From NCBI RefSeq assembly GCF_024436035.1, contig NZ_JANFNG010000007.1:62001-126000 (forward strand): a DNA stretch of 64,000 bases. The letters run 5' to 3'. Position 1 is the stretch's first letter. Each line of letters starts with the position of its first letter. The DNA is from Streptomyces humicola. Its GTDB lineage: Bacteria; Actinomycetota; Actinomycetes; Streptomycetales; Streptomycetaceae. A program made the translations under genes and the position numbers. Below are positions 48,367 to 58,647 of this stretch, in pieces. The notes under the pieces are model-generated. The model worked only from the letters and a program-made list of their open reading frames with translations. It searched no databases and was not told the origin of the DNA.

Positions 48367-49320
48367 CTACGCGGGCGTCTTCGGCTCGGCCTCCGGGGCT
48401 TCCCGGACTTCCCGGGTCACCACCCGTGCCACCACGGCCTGACGGCCGCGGCGTGCGGTACGCAGGGCGTCATAGGTGAGCATGACCAGCGCCAGCCACA
48501 CCAGCGCGAATCCGGCCCACCGCTCGGGCGGCATCGCCTCATGGAAGTAGAGCAGCCCACACAGGAACTGCAGAACCGGCGCGAGGTACTGCAGCAGGCC
48601 GAGGGTGGTGAGCGGTACGCGGACCGCCGCCGCGCCGAAGCACACCAGCGGTAGCGCGGTGACCACCCCGCACGCCACGAGCAGCGCGGCGTGCCCGGCG
48701 CCGTAGTGGGTGAAGGTGTTCCTGCCCGTGGAGCCGAGGATCAGCAGATAGGCGAGGGCGGGCAGGAACTGGACGGCGGTCTCGGCGGCGAGGGATTCGA
48801 TGCCCCCGAGGCCGATCTTCTTCTTCACCAGGCCGTAGGTGCCGAAGGAGAAGGCGAGGATGAGTGCGATCCACGGCAGTCGTCCGTAGCCGATGGCCAG
48901 CACTGCGACGGCGCCCGCTCCGATGCCGACCGCCGCCCACTGCACGGGTCGCAGCCGCTCGCGCAGCACGAGGACGCCGAAGCAAATGGTGACCAGAGGG
49001 TTGATGAAGTAGCCGAGCGACGTCTCGACCACCTGGCCGGAGTTGACGCCGTAGATGTAGAAGCCCCAGTTGACCGAGATGACGGTGGCCGCGATCGCGA
49101 TCAGGCCGAGCCGTCTCGGCTGCCGCAGCAGCTCACGTATCCACGCCCAGCGGTGCAGCGCGAGCACGATCAGCGCGACCGCCGCAAGGGACCAGACCAT
49201 GCGGTTGGCCAGGATCTCGATCGCCGACGCCGGCTCCAGGAGCGGCCAGAAGAGCGGGACGAGGCCCCACATGCCGTAAGCGGCGAATCCGTACAGCAGT
49301 CCCGCGCGCTGCTGGTTCAA
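48367..49320 (-). CDS. rarD: RarD-type EamA transporter
   Basis: A 317-residue membrane protein with ten helices in two EamA repeats. RarD features are LLYGFAAYGMWGLVPLFWPLL at the start, SVNWGFYIYGVNSGQVVETSLGYFINPLV in the middle and PLTTLGLLQYLAPVLQFLCGLLYFHEAM in the second repeat. These proteins belong to the drug/metabolite transporter superfamily; substrate is unknown. It starts at TTG 49320, supported by a GGGAGGGG site. The gene converges with the LolA-like gene. Confidence 0.85.
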   Translation of the reverse strand: MNQQRAGLLYGFAAYGMWGLVPLFWPLLEPASAIEILANRMVWSLAAVALIVLALHRWAWIRELLRQPRRLGLIAIAATVISVNWGFYIYGVNSGQVVETSLGYFINPLVTICFGVLVLRERLRPVQWAAVGIGAGAVAVLAIGYGRLPWIALILAFSFGTYGLVKKKIGLGGIESLAAETAVQFLPALAYLLILGSTGRNTFTHYGAGHAALLVACGVVTALPLVCFGAAAVRVPLTTLGLLQYLAPVLQFLCGLLYFHEAMPPERWAGFALVWLALVMLTYDALRTARRGRQAVVARVVTREVREAPEAEPKTPA

Positions 49321-49424
49321 GGCCCCTCCCGGTCACGTACACAACCCACCCGACGACGGTAGCGGGACCTGCCCGCGCCTGTCATTCGTGTTTCGCCATA
49401 CGGTCATGACAGGTGAGCCGCCCT

Positions 49425-51413
49425 CTACACCGCTTCCGGAGGCCTTCCGGCAGCCCTGCTCGCCACCGCCTTCTCCACGTCGAACGGCAGCACCGTCACG
49501 GCGACGTTGGGCAGGTCCTCGACCGTGCGCGCCATTGCGTCGCCCGTGCCCCGGTGCAGGATGCGGCCGATGACGGGCGCGTAGGTGCGCCGGGGCACCA
49601 GAAGCGTCAACGCCGTCTCCCCGTCGTGTGTGACGCGGGCCGCGAGGTCCAGGACGGCGCGCCGCAGCCGCCGGTCCGGGCAGGCGACGACCTCCAGCGG
49701 CACGGTCGTGCCGGCCGTGTCCTCCCAATGCGCCATCAGGTCGCGCGTGTGCTTCTCGTCGATCATGAAGTGCACGGCCCGGATCTCGTCAGGGCGGAGC
49801 CGGTGGGCGTAGCGCAGCCCCTTGAGCACCGCGAGGTCGAGGCTGTCGACGAGCACGTAGACGATGTGCCTGCGCCATGTGGGGCGGTCGGCGCCGGTGC
49901 TCGGCGTCGCCTGCTCCAGCGCCGCCGCCTCGGCCCGGTACTGCCGGTTGATCCGCATCAGCGCCCACACCCCGAGCGGGAAGAGCACGACGACCACCCA
50001 CGCGCCCTCGGTGAACTTGGTGATCGCGAAGATGACCACGATGAGCGCCGAGACGGTCGCCGCGGCGGCGTTGACGGCGATCTTCCAGGGCCGCCCCGGT
50101 TCCCGCCGTCGCAGGTGATAGGCGGTCAGACCGGCACCGGCCATGGTGAAGCCGGTGAAGACTCCGATGGCGTAGAGCGCCACCAGCCGGTCGACGCTGC
50201 CTCCGGTCACCACCAGCAGCGCGAGTGCGAGCGCCGCAAGCACGATGATCCCGTTGGAGAAGGCGAGCCGGTGGCCGCGCCGGGTCAGCTGACGCGGCAG
50301 GAACTGGTCCTCGGCGACGAAGCTGGCCAGGAACGGAAAGCCGTTGAACGGGGTGTTGGCCCCCGTGTAGAGGATCAGCGCGGTGGCCAGCTGGACGTAG
50401 ACCAGGCCCACGGTGCCGATCCACCCCGTGCCGAAGAGCAGGTGCGCTTCCTGTGCGATGACGGTGGGGTTGCCGCTGGTGTAAGGGATGGCGTGGGTGA
50501 AGTGGGCGAGGACGGAGACGCCCATCACCATGATGCCCAGCGCGATGCTCATCGCGATCAGCGTGCGGCGGGCGTTGACGCCCTGGGGGTGGCGGAAGGC
50601 CGAGACACTGTTGGAGATCGCTTCGAGGCCGGTGAGCGACGAACCGCCGTTGGCGAAGGAACGCAACACGATGAAGAGCGTCGTTCCGTAGAACAGTCCG
50701 CTGCCGGGCGTGCCGAGGCTGAGCGCACCGGCGGCGTGCAGGTTGGCTTGCGGCAGGTGGCCGTGGAGCAGATACCGGACGAGCCCGACGACCAGCATCA
50801 TCGCGACCGCGAACATGAACAGGTAGGCAGGAGCGGCGAAGGCCCGCCCCGCCTCACGGATGCCACGCAGATTCCCCCAGAAAAGGATCAGCACGACGAT
50901 GACGTCGATCGGCGTCTTGAGGTGGTCCAGCCCCGTGTAGCCGCCGCCGACCAGGTGCGCCAGGGAGATGAGGGCGTCGGTGCCTGCGGCGGTCTGCACG
51001 GCCACGGTGACGATGTAGTCGATGAGAAGGGCGACGGCGGCGATCTGGGCGATGTTCGGCCCGAAGTTCTCTCTGGCCACGACGTAACTGCCGCCCGCCT
51101 GGGTGTAGACGGTGACCACGTCCCGGTACGAGAGCGTCAGCAGGAGCAGGACGAACAGGATCGCCAGGGTGAGCGGCAGCAGCATGGTGAACGCGGCGAC
51201 ACCGATCACCGGGATCAGGATCCGCAGCATTTCCTCCGACCCGTATGCCGTGGACGACATGCAGTCGGAGGCGAGCACACCGAGCGCGAGGGGGTTGGAG
51301 AGCTTCTCCTCGGAGAGCTGCTCGGTGATCAGCGGGGGGCCGAGCAGGAGACGCTTGACCCGGTAGGAGACGCGGTCGCGCGGTGGGGCGGGTTCCGTGG
51401 TGGCCATAGACAT
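49425..51413 (-). CDS. KimA-like APC-superfamily permease
   Basis: A 662-residue permease with about twelve helices and a soluble C-terminal domain of about 170 residues. The N-terminal signature SDCMSSTAYGSEEMLRIL and GNLRGIREAGRAFAAPAYLF resemble the potassium/proton symporter KimA of Bacillus subtilis, which binds c-di-AMP. The soluble part (HIVYVLVDSLDLAVLKGLRYA, LTLLVPRRTY) has a universal-stress-protein-like fold as in that family. Possible ATGs stand at 51419, 51413 and 51407, all without a clear ribosome site. A 19-bp hairpin lies immediately upstream. A general amino-acid permease remains the alternative. Confidence 0.7.
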   Translation of the reverse strand: MSMATTEPAPPRDRVSYRVKRLLLGPPLITEQLSEEKLSNPLALGVLASDCMSSTAYGSEEMLRILIPVIGVAAFTMLLPLTLAILFVLLLLTLSYRDVVTVYTQAGGSYVVARENFGPNIAQIAAVALLIDYIVTVAVQTAAGTDALISLAHLVGGGYTGLDHLKTPIDVIVVLILFWGNLRGIREAGRAFAAPAYLFMFAVAMMLVVGLVRYLLHGHLPQANLHAAGALSLGTPGSGLFYGTTLFIVLRSFANGGSSLTGLEAISNSVSAFRHPQGVNARRTLIAMSIALGIMVMGVSVLAHFTHAIPYTSGNPTVIAQEAHLLFGTGWIGTVGLVYVQLATALILYTGANTPFNGFPFLASFVAEDQFLPRQLTRRGHRLAFSNGIIVLAALALALLVVTGGSVDRLVALYAIGVFTGFTMAGAGLTAYHLRRREPGRPWKIAVNAAAATVSALIVVIFAITKFTEGAWVVVVLFPLGVWALMRINRQYRAEAAALEQATPSTGADRPTWRRHIVYVLVDSLDLAVLKGLRYAHRLRPDEIRAVHFMIDEKHTRDLMAHWEDTAGTTVPLEVVACPDRRLRRAVLDLAARVTHDGETALTLLVPRRTYAPVIGRILHRGTGDAMARTVEDLPNVAVTVLPFDVEKAVASRAAGRPPEAV

Positions 51414-51418
51414 ACACA

Positions 51419-51469
51419 TACGGGTGCCCGGTCGCTGTGTCCCGCAGACGCAGCGACCGGGCACCCGTA
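51419..51469 (-). terminator. Large hairpin between korB and the KimA-like gene
   Basis: A perfect 19-bp stem (tacgggtgcccggtcgctg and its complement) encloses a 13-base loop that has a further gtc/gac pairing. It lies 23 bases past the korB stop and its far arm reaches the first possible ATG of the KimA-like gene. It most simply ends the korAB transcript; it could also be a leader structure of the permease gene. Confidence 0.75.
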
Positions 51470-51491
51470 CGGGCCGCCGGGCGGCCGATCC

Positions 51492-52557
<1,066 letters not shown>

Positions 52558-52571
<14 letters not shown>

Positions 52572-54480
52572 CGATGGCCTCCTTAAGGGCGTGGGCGAGC
52601 TGTTCTGCCTTGAAGGGCAGGCCGGTGACCTGGGTGTAGGAGCGGGCGTCGACCAGGTAGCGGGCACGGATGAGCGTGGCCAGCTGCCCGAGGTTCATCT
52701 CGGGGATGATCACGTGGTCGTAGGCCTTCAGGACCTTCTCCAGGTTGGCGGGGAAGGGGTTGATGTGGCGCAGGTGGGCCTGGGCGATCTGCCGCCCCGC
52801 GCCGCGGACGCGGCGTACGGCGGCGGTGATGGGCCCGTACGTCGAGCCCCAGCCGAGGACGAGGGTGGTGGCCTGGTCGGTGGGGTCGTCGACGGTGATG
52901 TCGGGGACGGTGATGCCGTCGACCTTGGCCTGGCGGGTGCGGACCATCAGGTCGTGGTTGGCTGGGTCGTAGGAGATGTTGCCGGTGCCGTCCTGCTTCT
53001 CGATGCCGCCGATGCGGTGTTCCAGGCCCGGCGTGCCCGGGATCGCCCAGGGGCGGGCGAGGGTGGCGGGGTCGCGCAGATACGGCCAGAAGCTTTGCGT
53101 GCCGTCGTCGGCGGTGTGGTTCGGCTCGGTGGCGAAGTCGACGCGCAGGTCGGGCAGCTCGTCGAGGTCGGGGATGCGCCAGGGCTCGGAGCCGTTGGCC
53201 AGGTAGCCGTCGGAGAGCAGGAAGACCGGGGTGCGGTAGGTCAGCGCGATCCGGGCGGCCTCCAGCGCGGCGGTGAAGCACTCGCCGGGGGTGGCCGGCG
53301 CCACGACCGGTACCGGTGCCTCGCCGTTGCGTCCGTACATCGCCTGCAGCAGGTCGGCCTGCTCGGTCTTGGTCGGCAAACCCGTCGAGGGGCCGCCGCG
53401 CTGGATGTCGACCACCAGCAGCGGAAGCTCCAGGGAGACCGCGAGCCCGATCGTCTCGGACTTCAGCGCGATGCCCGGCCCGGAGGTGGTGGTCACCGCG
53501 AGCGAGCCGCCGAAGGCGGCCCCGAGTGCCGCGCCGATACCGGCGATCTCGTCCTCGGCCTGGAACGTGCGCACGCCGAAGTTCTTGTGCTTGGACAGCT
53601 CGTGCAGGATGTCGGAGGCCGGGGTGATCGGGTACGAGCCGAGGAACAGCGGCAGCCCCGACCGGCGCGATGCGGTGACCAGCCCGTATGCCAGCGCCAG
53701 GTTCCCCGAGATGTTCCGGTAGGTACCCGGCGGGAATGTGTCCGCCGCCGGAGCCACCTCGTAGGTGACGGCGAAATCCTCCGTCGTCTCGCCGAAATTC
53801 CAGCCCGCCCGGAACGCCGCGATATTCGCCTGGGCCAGCTGCGGCTTCTTGGCGAACTTCTTGCGCAGGAAGGTCTCGGTGCCCTCGGTCGGCCGGTGGT
53901 ACATCCACGACAGCAGGCCCAGCGCGAACATGTTCTTGCTGCGCTCGGCCTCCTTGCGGGTCAGCTCGAACTCCTTAAGCGCCTCGACCGTCAGCGAGGT
54001 CAGCGGCACCTCGTGCACCGCGTACGCCGACAGCGAGCCGTCGTCCAGCGGGCTGGCGTCGTAGCCCACCTTGGCCATCGCCCGCTTGGTGAACTCGTCC
54101 GTGTTGACGATCACCTCCGCGCCGCGCGGCAGATCGCCGATGTTGGCCTTGAGCGCCGCCGGGTTCATCGCCACCAGCACATCCGGCCGGTCCCCGGGGG
54201 TGAGGATGTCGTGGTCGGCGAAGTGCAGCTGGAAGGAGGAGACCCCCGGCAGCGTCCCTGCAGGGGCCCGGATCTCCGCCGGGAAGTTCGGCAGCGTCGA
54301 CAGGTCGTTGCCGAACGACGCCGTCTCGGAAGTGAACCGGTCACCGGTCAGCTGCATGCCGTCCCCGGAGTCCCCCGCAAACCGGATGATCACCCGGTCA
54401 AGACGCCTGATCTCCTTGCCGGGCTCGCGCTGTTCTCCGAGAACTGCCTGATCGGCTGAGCTACTGACCTGGCTGGCCAC
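52558..54480 (-). CDS. korA: 2-oxoglutarate:ferredoxin oxidoreductase, alpha subunit (gamma-alpha fusion)
   Basis: A 640-residue fused subunit. Residues ~25-210 form the gamma domain (VIIRFAGDSGDGMQLTGDRF). The alpha domain follows, with ISGNLALAYGLVTASRRSGL, FLGSYPITPASDILHELSKH and TTSGPGIALKSETIGLA. This arrangement matches KorA of mycobacteria. GTG 54480 was chosen because AGGAGG stands 8 bases upstream. Upstream lie small palindromes at 54585-54597 and 54669-54687. The encoded enzyme delivers low-potential electrons to ferredoxin and is oxygen-sensitive in many bacteria, yet used in aerobes such as Mycobacterium. Confidence 0.92.
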
Positions 54481-54584
54481 TGAACTGGACCTCCTTCGAG
54501 GCGGCGCTCCTACCACAGGTAATGGTACGTGGGTAAGGGACACCTTCCCTTTAGGGTTTAAACGCTTGCCCTTCGTCATTTAGT

Positions 54585-54597
54585 CCTAGGCACTAGG
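54585..54597. promoter_or_regulatory. Palindrome upstream of korA
   Basis: cctag-gca-ctagg, a perfect 5-3-5 palindrome about 105 bases before the korA start, is a possible operator. The flanking cccttt-aggg (54547-54556) is a second small dyad. Confidence 0.35.
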
Positions 54598-54668
54598 GTC
54601 TCCATTGAGGCCGGAGGGACCGTGCGGCGCGGGCGGCACCGTGGCGGCCTTGCGGCGGCCTCGCGCCT

Positions 54669-54687
54669 ATCTGACACCATGTCAGAT
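54669..54687. promoter_or_regulatory. 8-3-8 palindrome after the response-regulator gene
   Basis: atctgaca-cca-tgtcagat is a perfect dyad directly after the response-regulator stop codon and about 190 bases before korA. It is AT-rich for this genome, so operator function is more likely than termination. Confidence 0.4.
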
Positions 54688-54689
54688 GA

Positions 54690-55349
54690 TCAGGAGTTGA
54701 GGTAGGTCAGTACGGCGAGCACCCGCCGGTGGTCGCCCTCGCTCGGCGCGAGCCCGAGCTTGAGGAAGATGTTGCTGACGTGCTTCTCCACCGCGCCGTC
54801 GGAGACCACGAGCTGCTTGGCGATCGCGGAATTGGTACGGCCCTCGGCCATCAGCCCCAACACCTCGCGCTCCCGGGGCGTCAGCCCGGCCAGCACATCC
54901 TGCTTGCGGCTCCGGCCCAGCAGCTGCGCGACCACCTCGGGATCGAGCGCGGTGCCCCCTTCGGCCACCCGTACCACCGCGTCAACGAACTCACGGACCT
55001 CGGCCACCCGGTCCTTGAGCAGATAGCCCACACCGCGGGTGGACCCGGCGAGCAGCTCGGTCGCGTACTGCTCCTCCACGTACTGGGAGAGCACCAGCAC
55101 CCCGATGCCGGGATGGTTGCGGCGCAGTGCCACGGCCGCGCGCAGGCCCTCGTCGGTGTGGGACGGAGGCATCCGTACGTCCGCCACGACGACGTCCGGG
55201 GGCTCGCCTGACCCGGCCATCGTGCCCACCACGTCGAGCAGCGCCTCGGCGTCCCCCACGCCGGCGACCACGTCATGCCCGCGGTCGGTCAGCAGCCGGG
55301 TCAGGCCTTCCCGGAGCAGCACCGAGTCCTCGGCGATGACCACCCGCAC
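54690..55349 (-). CDS. NarL/LuxR-type response regulator
   Basis: A 219-residue response regulator. The receiver has the acidic pair in VVIAEDSVLLREG, the phosphoacceptor Asp in VVVADVRMPPSHTDE, and the conserved Lys in GYLLKDRVAEV. The output is a LuxR helix-turn-helix (LTPREREVLGLMAEGRTNSAIAKQL, VEKHVSNIFLKLGL). GTG 55349 is preferred because GGAGG stands 5 bases upstream. It is 101 bases downstream of the histidine kinase gene, its probable partner. It could regulate korAB, which follows in the same direction. Confidence 0.9.
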   Translation of the reverse strand: MRVVIAEDSVLLREGLTRLLTDRGHDVVAGVGDAEALLDVVGTMAGSGEPPDVVVADVRMPPSHTDEGLRAAVALRRNHPGIGVLVLSQYVEEQYATELLAGSTRGVGYLLKDRVAEVREFVDAVVRVAEGGTALDPEVVAQLLGRSRKQDVLAGLTPREREVLGLMAEGRTNSAIAKQLVVSDGAVEKHVSNIFLKLGLAPSEGDHRRVLAVLTYLNS

Positions 55350-55450
55350 GTTGTCCTCCACGACTCGCGTTCCCCCACATGCTGTGACGCCGTGACCGGG
55401 CTGTACGTCGTACAGCCCGGTACAGCATCGCAGGATCCGGCTGCGGGGCG

Positions 55451-56614
55451 TCAGGAACGCCAGGGCAGTTCGGCGGTGATGCGGGTGGGTCCGCCGGGCG
55501 GGGAGTCGACGACGAGGAGGCCGTCGACGGCGTCGAGGCGTTCGGCGAGGCCTGCGAGGCCGGTTCCGGCTGCTGCCGAGGCGCCTCCGCGGCCGTCGTC
55601 GGCGACCTGCAGCAGCAGCCGCTGCTCCGCGCGCCACAGGTCGACGCTCGCGCTGCTCGCTCCGCTGTGTTTGCTGACGTTGGTGAGCAGCTCGGAGGCG
55701 GTGAAGTAGGCGATGCCCTCGATCGCGTCGGCCGGCCGGGCGGGCAGGTCGACCGTCACCCGTACGGGGACGGTGCAGCGGGCCGCGACGGAGGAGAGTG
55801 CGGGGCCGAGGCCGCGGTCGGTGAGGATGGCGGGGTGGATGCCGCGGGCGAGGTCGCGCAGCTCCTGGAGGGCGGTCTTCACCTCGCCGTGTGCTTCGTC
55901 GACCATGCGGGCCGCTGCCTGGGGATCTTCCAGGAGCTTTTCCTTGGCGAGGCCGAGGTCCATGGCGAGGGCGACGAGGCGGGCCTGTGCGCCGTCGTGC
56001 AGGTCGCGTTCGATGCGGCGCAGGTCGGCGGCTGCGGTGTCGACGACGATGCCCCGGTCCGACTCCAGCTCGGCGATCCGCCGCTCCAGGTCGCTGGAGG
56101 GCGACAGCAGGCCGCGGGCCATCGCCCGATCCACGGTGCACAGGCCGCGCACGACCCACGGCAGCACCGGCCAGCCGACGAAGAGCAGTACTAGGGCTAC
56201 GGTGAAGGTGAGAACGCCCCAGGGCAGTCGGATGAAGAAGTAGAGGGCGTGCCGCCAGGCCACCGGATCCTTCAGCGTCGTCCACAGCCAGGGGAAGAAC
56301 CCGACCGTGTCCGGCCGCAGCGACCGCGGCTCCTCGATCCGCACGCCGAGCAGGCCTCGTACACGCGCCCGCTCGACGCGGCCGAGCCCGCGCAGACCGG
56401 CGAGACCGGCCGCGAGCAGCGGCAGGCCGATCACGGTCACCGAGAATCCGACGCCCAGGTAGAGGACGGCGACCACGTAAACGAAGCCCAGCAGGTCCAC
56501 CGGGAGATTGAGCAGGAGGTGCGCGATCTCCTTCCAGGTGGCCGGGTGGAAGGCGAACCCGGGGCGCGGCAGCGGATCGTCCTGGCGCTGGTTGCGGGCG
56601 TCGGGGGTGGTCAT
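55451..56614 (-). CDS. Sensor histidine kinase (HisKA_3 type)
   Basis: A 387-residue NarL-partner kinase. Two pairs of membrane helices near residues 33-70 and 130-165 form the putative sensor domain common in actinobacteria. The phosphorylation box ERDLHDGAQARLVALAMDLG holds the His. The ATPase domain shows ASELLTNVSKHSGAS (N box), VADDGRGGA (G1) and GTGLAGLAERL (G2). ATG 56614 starts it. The signal is unknown; the sensor is mostly membrane-embedded, suiting a membrane or quinone-state cue, but that is a guess. Confidence 0.88.
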   Translation of the reverse strand: MTTPDARNQRQDDPLPRPGFAFHPATWKEIAHLLLNLPVDLLGFVYVVAVLYLGVGFSVTVIGLPLLAAGLAGLRGLGRVERARVRGLLGVRIEEPRSLRPDTVGFFPWLWTTLKDPVAWRHALYFFIRLPWGVLTFTVALVLLFVGWPVLPWVVRGLCTVDRAMARGLLSPSSDLERRIAELESDRGIVVDTAAADLRRIERDLHDGAQARLVALAMDLGLAKEKLLEDPQAAARMVDEAHGEVKTALQELRDLARGIHPAILTDRGLGPALSSVAARCTVPVRVTVDLPARPADAIEGIAYFTASELLTNVSKHSGASSASVDLWRAEQRLLLQVADDGRGGASAAAGTGLAGLAERLDAVDGLLVVDSPPGGPTRITAELPWRS

Positions 56615-56810
56615 GAGGAAAGCGTGCCGGGCGCTCAGGCCGGGCGCCATGGTGTGCGTAGGTAGGACAAGGTGGGGTTATCCCCACCCGAGGGAGAGCC
56701 GAGGGGGGATGCGGCGGCGTCCCTCATCGTGGGCAGGGCCTAGACTCCGTTCGTACAGATCGTCTAAAGATTCATCTCAATCGCTGGACCAGAAGGAACG
56801 AGGGGCGGAC

Positions 56811-57209
56811 GTGCCGGAGGCGAGCAGCACGTACCTCGCGGCGGGCTATTTCCACACCTATTCGGTTGTCGGCCTGGTCGCGGCCGTCGGCGTGCTCTTC
56901 GTCGCGGTGGCGTTCGGGGCCGGACGGCTGCTGCGGCCGGTGGCGCCCACGCACGAGAAGCTGCTCACGTACGAGTGCGGCGTCGACCCGGTCGGCGAGG
57001 GTTGGGCGCACACCCAGATCCGCTACTACATCTACTCCTTCCTGTATGTGATCTTCGCGGTGGACGCGATCTACCTTTTCCCCTGGGCGACGGTGTTCGC
57101 GGCACCCGGCTTCGGCGGCACCACGCTCGTCGAGATGTTCCTCTTCATCGGGTTCCTCGCCGTCGGCCTGTTGTACGCATGGAAGAAGGGCGTCCTGGAA
57201 TGGACGTGA
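56811..57209 (+). CDS. nuoA: Second NADH-quinone oxidoreductase subunit A
   Basis: A 132-residue paralogue of NuoA. The loop [17 protein letters not shown] and helix 2 [19 protein letters not shown] are recognisable but diverged from the first copy. GTG 56811 begins it after AGGGGCGGA. It opens a second cluster of nuo genes that lies about 30 kb from the first and overlaps nuoB2 by 10 bases. The nearest upstream gene, the histidine kinase, is divergent across about 200 bases that must hold the promoter. Confidence 0.92.
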   Translation: MPEASSTYLAAGYFHTYSVVGLVAAVGVLFVAVAFGAGRLLRPVAPTHEKLLTYECGVDPVGEGWAHTQIRYYIYSFLYVIFAVDAIYLFPWATVFAAPGFGGTTLVEMFLFIGFLAVGLLYAWKKGVLEWT

Positions 57210-57820
57210 CCCAGCGGGCCGCCGAGCCGCAGTTCGTCCCCGAGCCACGCAGGCTCGGGACCTTGGCACGCCTGGCCCCGGAGCCGATGAAGGTGGTCCT
57301 GAACTGGGGACGCCGCTACAGCCTGTGGGTCTTCAACTTCGGCCTCGCCTGCTGCGCGATCGAGTTCATCGCGGCGTCGATGGCGCGCCACGACTTCATC
57401 CGGCTCGGCGTGATCCCCTTCGCGCCCGGCCCGAGGCAGGCCGACCTGATGGTCGTCTCGGGCACGGTGACGGACAAGATGGCCCCTGCCGTCAAGCGGC
57501 TCTACGAGCAGATGCCGGAGCCGAAGTACGTCATCTCCTTCGGCGCCTGCTCGAACTGCGGCGGCCCGTACTGGGACTCGTACTCGGTGACCAAGGGCGT
57601 CGACCAGATCATCCCCGTCGATGTGTATGTGCCGGGCTGCCCGCCCCGGCCCGAGGCGCTGCTGCAGGGGATCTTGAAGCTGCAGGAGAAGATCGCACAT
57701 GAGTCGCTCGGCGAGCGCCACGACGGGGCCGCGGCGCCGCGTCCGTCGGCCGCCGCGCTGACCAGTGATCTCGTCGCGCCGCCGACGCCGGGCGTGGCCC
57801 CGCGGGAGGACGCGCGGTGA
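57200..57820 (+). CDS. nuoB: Second NADH-quinone oxidoreductase subunit B
   Basis: A 206-residue NuoB paralogue. All four N2 ligands are kept: the Cys pair in [11 protein letters not shown], one in [15 protein letters not shown] (with an extra Cys three residues on) and one in [11 protein letters not shown]. The extra cysteine and the N-terminal extension resemble ferredoxin-linked or hydrogenase-like small subunits more than the first copy does. It has an Ala/Pro-rich tail. It overlaps nuoC2 by 4 bases. Confidence 0.92.
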   Translation: MDVTQRAAEPQFVPEPRRLGTLARLAPEPMKVVLNWGRRYSLWVFNFGLACCAIEFIAASMARHDFIRLGVIPFAPGPRQADLMVVSGTVTDKMAPAVKRLYEQMPEPKYVISFGACSNCGGPYWDSYSVTKGVDQIIPVDVYVPGCPPRPEALLQGILKLQEKIAHESLGERHDGAAAPRPSAAALTSDLVAPPTPGVAPREDAR

Positions 57821-58647
57821 ACGGCTTCGACCAGCTGCCGGAGGCCGTTGCCGAGGTCTTCGGCGAGGGAGCCACGGCGAAGGAGACGTACGGCCTGCTC
57901 ACCGTCGATGTCGCTGCCGACGCCTGGACCAACTCCCTGGAGATCGCCCGGGCCGCCCTCGGCTGCACGTATTTCGACTGGCTGAGCGCGGTCGACGAGC
58001 CCGGCGAGGGTTTCCGCGTCTGCGCGCACCTCGTCGCGCTGCCGGACGCCGACTCCGGGCACCCAAGCGTGCGCCGCCTGGTGCTGCGCACCACCGTGCC
58101 GCACGACGCTCCCGCGCTCCCCACCACGACCGGCGTCTATGCCGGCGCGGCATGGCACGAGCGCGAGACGCACGAGATGTTCGGCATCGACTTCACCGGC
58201 CACCCGCACCTCGTCCCGCTGCTGCTCCCCGATGGGTTCGAGGGGCACCCCCTGCGCAAGGACTTCGTGCTGGCGGCGCGCGTCGCCAAGGCGTGGCCGG
58301 GGGCGAAGGAGCCGGGGGAGTCCGAACATGGCGGGCCCAGGCGCCGCCAGATGCTCCCACCCGGCGTGCCCGACCCCAATGAGTGGGGTCCGGTCAAGGG
58401 CCAGCTGCCGCCCGCGCCGGCCCGCCCGGCCCGCGGCGCGCGTGCAGCCGCCGCGGGGGAGCGCCCGCCGCGCCGCGCCCGCTCGGTGAGCGAGGGCTCC
58501 GCCAGCCAGCCGACGGAGCGCCCGGCCCCGCGCAAGCGCACCGCCGACGCACCCTGGCAGCAGGCAGCACCCGAGGCACCCGGCACCGCAGGCGGAACAG
58601 ACGGAACAGACGGAACAGACGGAACAGACGGAGGTGAGAGCACGTGA
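57817..58647 (+). CDS. nuoC: Second NADH-quinone oxidoreductase subunit C with long tail
   Basis: A 276-residue NuoC paralogue. The 30-kDa domain ends near residue 155, with [19 protein letters not shown] and [12 protein letters not shown] intact. About 120 Pro/Ala/Arg-rich residues follow, then four Gly-Thr-Asp repeats, a tail that looks disordered. There is no NuoD domain fused to it and no nuoD gene after it; nuoH2 begins 4 bases before its end. Confidence 0.92.
   Translation: MNGFDQLPEAVAEVFGEGATAKETYGLLTVDVAADAWTNSLEIARAALGCTYFDWLSAVDEPGEGFRVCAHLVALPDADSGHPSVRRLVLRTTVPHDAPALPTTTGVYAGAAWHERETHEMFGIDFTGHPHLVPLLLPDGFEGHPLRKDFVLAARVAKAWPGAKEPGESEHGGPRRRQMLPPGVPDPNEWGPVKGQLPPAPARPARGARAAAAGERPPRRARSVSEGSASQPTERPAPRKRTADAPWQQAAPEAPGTAGGTDGTDGTDGTDGGEST
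58594..58629 (+). repeat. Four 9-bp tandem repeats in nuoC2
   Basis: Four perfect copies of ggaacagac encode Gly-Thr-Asp each. They lie 15 bases before the nuoH2 start codon, so copy-number change would alter the NuoC2 tail without breaking the frame. Confidence 0.9.

Noticed and set aside
51464-51469. Earlier start for the KimA-like protein at 51464
   Set aside because: That extension lies wholly inside the large hairpin, has no ribosome site and adds a Cys/Arg-rich head unlike the family.
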